Shown: positions 16,864-24,700 of the stretch, piece by piece | Layout: each line of letters begins with the position of its first letter | Position numbering within the stretch: position 1 is the first letter of the stretch | Source of the DNA: Kibdelosporangium banguiense | GTDB lineage: Bacteria; Actinomycetota; Actinomycetes; Mycobacteriales; Pseudonocardiaceae | Reading direction: 5' to 3' | Assembly (NCBI RefSeq): GCF_017876405.1 | Contig: NZ_JAGINW010000001.1 | Coordinates: 11,421,203-11,485,202, forward strand | DNA length: 64,000 bases | Translations under genes and position numbers: made by a program | Notes under the pieces: generated by a model | Seen by the model: the letters and a program-made list of their open reading frames with translations, nothing else | Told to the model about the DNA's origin: nothing | Database searches by the model: none

Positions 16864-18149
16864 CGGCCTGTCCCCAGCCCAGCTGCGACCTTGCGGACGG
16901 CTTCCACCAGGTCGGCGCAGTCATCCAGGGTCAGGTTGGCGGACAACGGAATGTCCACCGTTTGCTCCAGCAGCATGGCGGTCCGCGGCAGGCTGCGCCT
17001 GGCCTGAGCGGCGTCCGGGAAGCAGAACCGCCAGTTCCAGAACGCGCGTACGTTGCAGTCGTCGACGTCGCCGATATTGCGCGCGCAGATTCCTTCGGCC
17101 CGCAGCGCGCACGCGAACCTGGCCGCAGTGCCCTCGTGGACATCGAGCACGCGAAACATCATCGACTCCCCCAGCAACGCGCCGGGCTCCACCGGTTGGC
17201 GCACCGCGATCCTGGACACCCCGGCCAGGCCTTCCGCGACCACCGTGTAGTTGCGCCGATGCGCCGCGACCCGCTCGTCCAGCCGGTTCAGCATGGACGT
17301 GGCCATCGCCGCCCTGATCTCGTCCATCCGCCAGCCGAAAATCGGGTGGTCCAGGTCGTTGACTGCGATCGGCGGGAGGCCTGCAGGCTCGAAATGCCGC
17401 CGCATCCGGCCTTCATAAGCTCCACTGTAGACGGTTGCGCGAGCGAACAACTCGGTGTCAGCGGTGAGCAGAAAGCCGCCCTCACCAGTATTGATCGACT
17501 TGTCGGACTGAGTGGAGAACGCACCCGCGACGCCGATCGTTCCCAGTTGCCTGCCACGTAATCGTGCACCAAGGGCAGGAACCGCATCCTCGATCACGGG
17601 AATATCCAACGGATCGGTCAACGCCCGCACCGCGTCCACATCCGAGGCAACACCTCGCATGTGCACAACGACGACAGCCTTGACCTCGTCGGTCAGCTTG
17701 CCACGCAGGTCGTCGATGTCCAGATTCAGATTCTCGTCGCACTCCACGAAGACCGGCCGGTGCCCTGCCAGCTGGATCGCCGACGGCGTGGCAGCGAAGG
17801 TGAACGCAGGACACAGCACCACGGATCGCGGCGGCAGGGCGAGCCCGAGTAGAGCGAGCGCGATAGCCGTGGTGCCGCTGGTACAGCCGAGTGCGTGAGG
17901 TACACCGAAATAGTCGCACAATGCGGACTCGAACCGGCCGGTCTCGGTATCAGAAACCGCACGATAGTCGTAACGGAAGTACAGCCTTCGTTTGATCGCG
18001 TCGATCCCGGCTTGCTCGTCGGCGGGGCAGATGAAGACATCGCCCTTGTCGTATGTCGGCCATTCGGCTGTACGAACCGGACGCCCGCCATCGGCGGCGA
18101 GTGTCGCGTCTGTAATAGACAGTGAGTCAGGTAGCGAAGTGTCGGTCAA
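16860..18149 (-). CDS. DegT/DnrJ/EryC1-family PLP aminotransferase
   Basis: A 429-aa fold-type I aminotransferase of the sugar/aminocyclitol/AHBA-synthase-like group. It has the PLP region ALGCTSGTTAIALALLGL, PAFTFAATPSAIQLAGHRPV, VIEDAVPALGARLRGRQLG and the Schiff-base Lys in STQSDKSINTGEGGFLL. The first ~25 residues (LTDTSLPDSLSITDATLA) are a polar extension before the usual GGRPVR opening, and could be a shell-targeting peptide (speculation). I chose a TTG start at 18149 because GGAGG stands about six bases upstream. An ATG at 18209 is possible but would overlap the SDR gene. Its stop overlaps the shell-protein start by four bases. The amino donor and acceptor are unknown. Confidence 0.82.
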   Translation of the reverse strand: MTDTSLPDSLSITDATLAADGGRPVRTAEWPTYDKGDVFICPADEQAGIDAIKRRLYFRYDYRAVSDTETGRFESALCDYFGVPHALGCTSGTTAIALALLGLALPPRSVVLCPAFTFAATPSAIQLAGHRPVFVECDENLNLDIDDLRGKLTDEVKAVVVVHMRGVASDVDAVRALTDPLDIPVIEDAVPALGARLRGRQLGTIGVAGAFSTQSDKSINTGEGGFLLTADTELFARATVYSGAYEGRMRRHFEPAGLPPIAVNDLDHPIFGWRMDEIRAAMATSMLNRLDERVAAHRRNYTVVAEGLAGVSRIAVRQPVEPGALLGESMMFRVLDVHEGTAARFACALRAEGICARNIGDVDDCNVRAFWNWRFCFPDAAQARRSLPRTAMLLEQTVDIPLSANLTLDDCADLVEAVRKVAAGLGTGR

Positions 18150-18183
18150 GGGGCACCTCCATGCCTGTCGATTCAAGCGGGGG

Positions 18184-18951
18184 TCAGATGCCGCGGTAAG
18201 CACCGCCATCCACCAGCAGGACCTCGCCGGTCACGAAGCTCGCGTGCTCGCTCGCCAGAAACGCCGCCACCGCACCGAAATCAGCCGGTTCCCCCAGCCG
18301 CCCCAGTGGGATCTCGGCGGTGAACTCGGCCAGCTGCCGTTCTGGTTCGTCGCCCAGTTGCCGGTCGACCGCAGGGGTGCGGTGATAGCCGGGCGCGAGC
18401 ACGTTGACGGTGATCCCGGTCGCGCCGAGCTCATAAACCAGCGACTTGGCGAACCCGACAAGACCGACTCGGACCACATTGGACAATCCGTAACGCGGAA
18501 TGGGCTGCCGCACGGTCTCCGATGTGATCATCAGCAGCCTCCCCCAGCCTGCCGCGCGCAGATGCGGCAGGGTTTCCAGCGCGAGGCCGATGTGCGGCAG
18601 CAAGGACGTCTCCAGCGCCTGCCGGTAGTCAGGCAGCCGGAAGCCGGTCACCACACCAGGCGGCGGTCCCGCACTGTTGGTGACCACCACATGCAACTCA
18701 CCTAATTCCTCCACTGTGGACTTAACCCATGCGGCGACCGCCGCTTCGTCAAGCAGGTCCACGGTGCTGGCGAGCACCCGGCCGGGGCCGAGTGCGTCGG
18801 CTTTCTGCGACGCGGCGGCAAGCCGGTCCGGGTCACGTCCGCACAACGCGACATGCGCACCTTCGGACGCGAGCGCGCATGCCGCGCCGAGGCCGAGCCC
18901 GCTCGTACCCGCGGCAACCAAGGCGACCCGGCCGGCGAGACCGAGATCCAT
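18184..18951 (-). CDS. Short-chain dehydrogenase/reductase with altered catalytic Lys
   Basis: A 255-aa SDR with the Rossmann motif LVAAGTSGLGLGAACAL, VTNSAGPPPG (NAG-like) and active-site Ser in LLMITSETVRQP. The catalytic Tyr is in PIPRYGLSNVVRVGL, where the usual Tyr-xxx-Lys reads Tyr-xxx-Asn, so the canonical Lys is missing. The C-terminus EVLLVDGGAYRGI is normal. From memory, some SDR subgroups carry an L-S-N sequence at this place, so it may be a natural variant rather than a dead enzyme. The ATG at 18951 overlaps the sulfotransferase stop by one base (TGATG) and has GGGGG four bases upstream. It probably oxidises or reduces an intermediate of the encapsulin-like operon's pathway (inference). 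Confidence 0.85.
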   Translation of the reverse strand: MDLGLAGRVALVAAGTSGLGLGAACALASEGAHVALCGRDPDRLAAASQKADALGPGRVLASTVDLLDEAAVAAWVKSTVEELGELHVVVTNSAGPPPGVVTGFRLPDYRQALETSLLPHIGLALETLPHLRAAGWGRLLMITSETVRQPIPRYGLSNVVRVGLVGFAKSLVYELGATGITVNVLAPGYHRTPAVDRQLGDEPERQLAEFTAEIPLGRLGEPADFGAVAAFLASEHASFVTGEVLLVDGGAYRGI

Positions 18952-19901
18952 CACACCCCCTGACGAACAGCGGAAGCTTTACTCGATGGAGTGACGGGAT
19001 ATCCGTAGCGAGTGAGCAGCGGCAGGGACAGCGCAGTGGCTGTGACGGCAGCCCGACGGGGAAGTTGAGCCGGCCATCGGTCATCTGGCCGTACCTGGAC
19101 ATCCCCACGCTGCAACCGGTCAGGATTGCCGGTAACGGTGTGGTTGATGCCGAGCGACGCAATCCGATTCGCGTCAACCGGCGGTTCGGCGTCGAGATCG
19201 AGCAGTCCCAGGATCGCGCGGAGCGCCCGGCGTGGGTCGCGGACGAAATCCTCGTAGGTCAGCCGCAGCGAGATCTCCGGGAACATCCGGCAGATCAGCT
19301 CCGACGCGGCATTGAACCCGGTCCAGTACAACGTGCTGCGGGCCGGACTCATCGCGGGAATGTAAAGTTTGGGCCGCAGCCACGAGTTCGCGGTGGCCCG
19401 AGGGTCCCGGACCACGTGCAGAATCCGGATGTTCGTCTCCTGCCGCCCGGCGAGCAACGCCGCCTCGGCGGGGTATTTCGAACTGTCCACAACGACCCGC
19501 GCACCCGTGGCACCGCGGATCGCCTGGTACAAACCATTCATTCGGTCACCCAGCTGCCGCACCGCGGGCGGTGCGGTTTTTCGCCCCGAACTCTCGGCGA
19601 GCCGGGCCATCGTGTGCCGGGTACGTACCAACTGTTGCTGGGCGCGCATCCAGGCGCGAGCCGTGCCGACCAGGTCGACGCCGCCCACCTGTTCGAGTAC
19701 GTCGCGCCACACCGGGCACTGCAGTACAGGTGTCCCGCAGCCGCACGTGGAATTGGTCCCGTCACGGAGTACACCGTTGCGCCACAAGTAGTACAGCTCT
19801 CCGACGTGCACAACGCCGTCGAGTTCATTCAGCAGGTTGCCGATCAGAGTCGTCCCGCTGCGGCACCACCCTGTCACGTACAGCACCCGCGAGGAATCCA
19901 T
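18951..19901 (-). CDS. PAPS-dependent sulfotransferase
   Basis: A 316-aa sulfotransferase, the first gene of the five-gene operon. The 5'-phosphosulfate loop is YVTGWCRSGTTLIGNLLNEL, and the 3'-phosphate site is RILHVVRDPRATANSW. A Cys-rich insert, STCGCGTPVLQCPVW, is typical of bacterial Stf0/sulfotransfer_3-like enzymes. It would transfer sulfate from PAPS to a hydroxyl or amino group of a small molecule or glycolipid. I chose the ATG at 19901 because GGGGAGG stands about four bases before it; an earlier start at 19949 would add a Gly-rich leader. It is divergent-free: the next gene upstream ends convergently at 20021. Confidence 0.85.
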   Translation of the reverse strand: MDSSRVLYVTGWCRSGTTLIGNLLNELDGVVHVGELYYLWRNGVLRDGTNSTCGCGTPVLQCPVWRDVLEQVGGVDLVGTARAWMRAQQQLVRTRHTMARLAESSGRKTAPPAVRQLGDRMNGLYQAIRGATGARVVVDSSKYPAEAALLAGRQETNIRILHVVRDPRATANSWLRPKLYIPAMSPARSTLYWTGFNAASELICRMFPEISLRLTYEDFVRDPRRALRAILGLLDLDAEPPVDANRIASLGINHTVTGNPDRLQRGDVQVRPDDRWPAQLPRRAAVTATALSLPLLTRYGYPVTPSSKASAVRQGV

Positions 19902-20020
19902 GCCACCTCCCCGTCGTGCCCCTCCACCGGTGGATGAGTTTCCGACCATAGGGCATACGGGTTTCCCACGGCTATAGGTAATTCTGTCGACGTGACCAGG
20001 AGGGGGTGATCGTGGTACGA

Positions 20021-20731
20021 CTATCGGCTGCTGTGCGCGAGACCGGTGAGGATGTGGTCAAGGCCGCGACGGAAGGCCAGTTCGTAGCGGTCGTCGGCAT
20101 GGGGTGCGTCCGCTTCGATCATGATCCGGCTCAGGTGGGGGTAGTTGCCGCCACCGATGATCATATCGCCGTACTGCGCCTGCGCGGCAAGCCAAGTCTT
20201 CATGTCCACTCCGGACCGCCGGGCCGTTTCCTTCTCAGCCAGCTCGTCGAGGACATGTCCGCGTACGAAGGTCAGCAAGGTTCCAACCTGCGCAAGGACT
20301 TCGTCGGCACTCAAGTCCAGCACATCCACCGTCGCGTATGCCGCGTCCAGCCACGCCAGACTGTTCGGCCCCAGCGTCGGACGGGTCGCGGGCAGCGCGG
20401 CCAGCCACGGATGCCGCAACACCCTGGCGCGATGTTCGTACGCGATAGCCCGCAGGTCCGCCTGCCAGTCGCCGGTCCGTGCGGGTGGCTCACGTTCACC
20501 GATCGCGCTGTCGATCATCAAGTCGAACAGCTCATCCTTCGTGGCAATGTAGCGGTACAGCGTTGTCGTACCGGTCCCCATCTCGCTGGCGACACGGCGC
20601 AAGGACACGGCTTCGATGCCTTCGGTGTCGGCGATACGGATACCCGCGGCCGCGATGTCGGCTCGACTGTGCGCCGGGCGCGGCCCCCGGGCGCCACGTT
20701 CCGGCCGCAACCAGATCGGCTGGTCAACCAT
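20021..20731 (-). CDS. TetR-family regulator
   Basis: A 236-aa TetR regulator of the TetR_C_1 (tetracycline-repressor-like) group. The helix-turn-helix is VSLRRVASEMGTGTTTLYRY, followed by IATKDELFDLMIDSA. The C-terminal ligand domain is about 150 aa. The ATG at 20731 has AAGGGG about five bases upstream. It is divergent from an alpha/beta hydrolase gene, and two 12-base direct repeats lie in the space between them (20755-20766 and 20792-20803). It probably represses the hydrolase and itself (inference). Confidence 0.88.
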   Translation of the reverse strand: MVDQPIWLRPERGARGPRPAHSRADIAAAGIRIADTEGIEAVSLRRVASEMGTGTTTLYRYIATKDELFDLMIDSAIGEREPPARTGDWQADLRAIAYEHRARVLRHPWLAALPATRPTLGPNSLAWLDAAYATVDVLDLSADEVLAQVGTLLTFVRGHVLDELAEKETARRSGVDMKTWLAAQAQYGDMIIGGGNYPHLSRIMIEADAPHADDRYELAFRRGLDHILTGLAHSSR

Positions 20732-20753
20732 GAGACCCCTTCCGCACATTATT

Positions 20754-20803
20754 GCGAACACTGTACGCGGTAAACTACGGTCAAATTTATGCGAACACTG
20801 TGC
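20754..20803. promoter_or_regulatory. Direct repeats, candidate TetR binding region
   Basis: TGCGAACACTGT occurs at 20755-20766 and again at 20792-20803, 37 bases apart start to start, between the divergent TetR and hydrolase genes. The identical orientation is unusual for TetR operators, which are usually palindromes; each copy may hold one half-site or overlap a promoter. Confidence 0.5.
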
Positions 20804-20823
20804 CCGGGTATTGGGGGAAGCTT

Positions 20824-21651
20824 GTGAACGTCGGTTCGGTCAACTCCGCCGACGGGACGGTCATCGGGTATCGCTGGCTGGGCAGCGGCCCCGCGGTACT
20901 CCTCATACACGGAGGAATGCAGGCGTCCCAGCACCTCATGAAGCTCGCCGTCGCACTGTCGGCCGACTTCACCGTCTTCGTGCCCGATCGGCGTGGACGC
21001 GGCCTGAGCGGACCCCACGGTGACTACAGCATCACGCGGGAGGTTGAGGATCTTCAGGCACTGATCGCCGCGACCGGGGCATCGCGAGTCTTCGGCCTCA
21101 GCTCGGGGGCGCTTGTCACACTGCGCACGGCCCTTGCCGGCTTGGAGGCGATCGCGCTGTACGAGCCCCCACTGTCGGTCAACGATTCGGTGCCATTGGC
21201 CTGGGTGCCGCGCTTCGACCGCGAGATCGCCAGAGGAAGGATTGCCTCCGCACTGGTCACTTCATTGAAAGGGCTGAAGATCGAGCCCTGGCTTGGCAGA
21301 CTCCCACGGTTCGTACTCGTACCGCTCATGGCGGTCGGCAGTCGCCTGCAGGGCAACGGGTCCAGTGATGACGTGCCGATCTCGGCCCTCGTCCCCACGT
21401 TTCACTTCGACATACAACTGGTCCAGGAAATGGCGGACACAGCGCAGGACTACTCGTCGCTCGGCTCGCGGGTTCTGCTGCTCGGCGGCGCGAAGAGCCC
21501 GGCGTTCCTCGGCGTCACATTGGACGAACTTGCCGCCACGATCCCCCACGCACAACGGATCACGTTCACAGGACTGGGCCACTCAGGTCCGGACGACGAC
21601 GGCGATCCGGAACGTGTCGCCGAAGCCTTGCGCGACTTCTTCACCACTTGA
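20824..21651 (+). CDS. Alpha/beta hydrolase
   Basis: A 275-aa alpha/beta hydrolase. The oxyanion region is VLLIHGGMQASQ, the nucleophile Ser is in VFGLSSGALVTL, and the likely catalytic His is in FTGLGHSGPDDDGDP near the C-terminus. A cap region lies about residues 120-190. I chose the GTG at 20824 (GGGGAAG upstream); an in-frame ATG at 20752 lies inside the direct-repeat regulatory region and would put the gene start over the TetR promoter. The substrate is unknown; the TetR partner suggests a response to a small ester-type compound (inference). Confidence 0.83.
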   Translation: MNVGSVNSADGTVIGYRWLGSGPAVLLIHGGMQASQHLMKLAVALSADFTVFVPDRRGRGLSGPHGDYSITREVEDLQALIAATGASRVFGLSSGALVTLRTALAGLEAIALYEPPLSVNDSVPLAWVPRFDREIARGRIASALVTSLKGLKIEPWLGRLPRFVLVPLMAVGSRLQGNGSSDDVPISALVPTFHFDIQLVQEMADTAQDYSSLGSRVLLLGGAKSPAFLGVTLDELAATIPHAQRITFTGLGHSGPDDDGDPERVAEALRDFFTT

Positions 21652-21788
21652 AAACTCCCTCACATTCGCAATGCTACGAACTTTCTACAGATCTACTGAT
21701 CCAGTCGGGCGATGCGGATGAGATTGACTGGCCACCCGGATCACCGTCGTGTTGACTGCTGTCGGTACGCGATGCCTTGGAGGTGGGC

Positions 21789-24700
21789 ATGGCCGGCGGT
21801 ACGACCAACAAATATGCCGAAGGACGTCGCATCTTTCTCGGCATGGCAGTCGACAGATATCGCGAACTGCCCGAGGACGGCCGTCTGGTCAGACCTTCTG
21901 TCGATGCGGCAAGCCTGGCCCAGTTGCTGTGCGCCTCGGGTTATGAGCACGCCCTCCCAGGAATGGGCAACTACTGGACATCCGAACACGTGCGGCTTTC
22001 CCTGAGCGAATGGTTGAAGGACACCAAACTCGGCGCCGACGACGTGGTTGTCTTCTACTTCGCCGGTCACGGCATGGTGGCCGACCGGGACCGGCACTAC
22101 CTGATGTGCTGGAACAGCAACGAGGAAGATCCGGCGTCGACAGCACTGGCCACTGAAGACCTTGTTCGTATCCTTACTCGCACCGGGCTCAGAAATCTCC
22201 TGATAGTCCTCGACACCTGTTACGGCGGAGCCGGTGCGGCCGATGGCTCTCAGATCGTGCTCCGCACACTCGCCCGTCAGTTCAACGACAATGGGCCGGG
22301 CGGGGTATGGCTGTTGTCGTCATCACGAGCAAAAGACGAGGCCGGCGATGGCACGTTTGTCGATGTCCTGATTCCGGCCTTGACAGAGGTGCAAGAACGA
22401 ACCGGCCAGCGCCAGCGCTATCTCGACCTGCTGGACGTGGTCGAAGAGGTGAACCGGCGCTTCCAGCGACAACAGGTACGTCAACGTGCGGAGATCGCGG
22501 CAGGCGTGGTCACCGGGCTGGCCCCGTTCCTGAAGAACGAGCGATACCGCAGCGATCTGCCCACCGAGGACACCGACCTCGAGCTTCAACGCCTGCTGTC
22601 CAAAAGAGATCTGCACGAACATTTCGGTCCGCGGTCCCGGGGTGTGGAATTCGACTCCGAACCTGGTCTGTACTTCCACGGCCGCGACGAAATCCTCGGT
22701 GAACTGGTGAGCTGGTTGACCGCACCGAACAAGGACGGCAAAGGCCGGGTCGTCACCGGAAGTCCCGGATGCGGGAAATCGGCCGTCCTCGGCCGAATCG
22801 TCGCGATGTCGGACCCGGAGTACCGCAGGCACCTCCTGCACGAACCTGCTCCGGCAGCGGCGGGCGTCACGGCGAAGCTGGTGGATGTCGCCGTCCACTC
22901 GCGGCACAAACTTCTACCCGAGATCGTTCACCAGATCGCGACCGACCTCGGACTGGACGTGGACGGCCCAGGCCAGCTGTTGCGCGACATCAGCGAACGC
23001 GCCCGGGCCCGCGGGTCGGTTGTAGTGGTCATCGACGCCTTGGACGAGGCCGGCTCGGGCACCGTGGCCGATGCGGGCGGCAAGGGCGAACCTCGTCGAA
23101 TCGCACGAGAGCTGTTGCGCCCATTGTCCGAAGTCCCTGGTGTACGACTGATCGTGGGAACCCGGCGTGAGCTGGTCAGCAGCCTCGGCACGGCAATGCA
23201 GGTACTCGACCTCGACGACCGTAAATATCTCGGTGGCAAGGACATTGCGGGCTATGTGACCAAAGTTCTGTTGGCCAGCAACGAACCAGAAGTCGTCACG
23301 CCGTACCGCAACCGCCCAGACCTGGCGCGCCAGGTCGGTGAGGCGGTGGCCGGCCGCGCCGCGGGGGTCTTCCTCGTAGCCCGGATGACCGCACGTGGAT
23401 TGCGTTCCGCCACCCACCCAATGGACATAGAAAAGCCCGGGTGGCAAGACGAACTCCCGAGCGAGATCGGCGAAGCATTCGAGGACTACCTCTCCTGGTT
23501 CGGCCCGGACGAAGACCGTGTCCGCGCAATGCTCACTCCCTTGGCCTTCGCCGAAGGCCAAGGCCTGCCCCGCGGCACGCTCTGGACCGGAATGTCCTCT
23601 GTCCTAGGTGGACGCCAATTCGGCGAGAACGACATAGACTGGTTGCTGGACAAAGCGGCGGCGTACATCGCAGAGGTCTCCGACCAAGATCGTTCGGTCT
23701 ACCGCCTGTACCACCAAGCCCTCGCCGAACATCTACGCGCCGCCTACAGACCAGGCCAAGTACTCGCCCAGCGCCGAATAGTAGAAGCCCTTCTGGCAAC
23801 GGTGCCCAGAACCGCCACTGGAGACCTCGACTGGCTGGCAGCACATCGATATCTGCATGCCCATCTCTCAACACACGCCGCTGCGGCCCGTTGCCTGGAC
23901 AACTTGGTCGCCGACCCGAGCTTCCTCCTTGTCGCCGAACAACTAGCGCTACTTCGCGCGTTCCCTCAAGTGAAAACTGCGGATAGTCGGCAAGCCCGCA
24001 GTGCTTACGAACAGGTCGCACATCTGCTGGTGGCGGGTATGCCTCTGGGCGACCGCGCTGCGTATTTGCAGCTCTCCGCGCATCGATGCGGTGCCAAGGA
24101 TCTTGCGGATCGGATCGACACACTGAAGATCACGATGCCGTGGCGCACCAGATGGGCATGGTGGTCGCCAACCGGAGTCCACCGTCAACTGATCGGCCAC
24201 ACAAAAGCGATCCGCGGCCTGGCAACAGGCGACATGGACGGCAGGCCCATCGTGCTGACAGGCGGCGACGACGGAACCGCACGGATCTGGGACCTGATAA
24301 CCCAACGCCCAATCGGCGAACCGATCCGCCACGGAAGCCGATCAATCACAGCATTGGCCGTCGGCGAGATGGGCGACTACACAATCGCGGTCACAGGCGG
24401 CGACGACAGCAAGCTCCGCCTGTGGGACCTGTCCTCCGGCAGACCAATAGACAATCCCCTCGAAGGCCACACCAACGAGATCACCGCGATCGTCCTCTGC
24501 AATCCCCGCAACAGCAACAAAACACTCGCAATCAGCACCAGTCTGGATGGCACCGCGCGGGTGTGGGATCTCACCAGCGGGACTCAACTCGGCGAGCCGT
24601 TCACTGGGCACCGCAGGCCAGTGAAAGCCGTGGCGTGGACTGAGGTGGACGGACGAATCCTGGCGCTGACCGGTGGCGAGGATCACCAGGTCCAGCTGTG

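Noticed and set aside
14882..19901. Prophage remnant
   Set aside because: Only one capsid-like gene, no portal, terminase, protease, tail or integrase, and tight coupling to metabolic genes.
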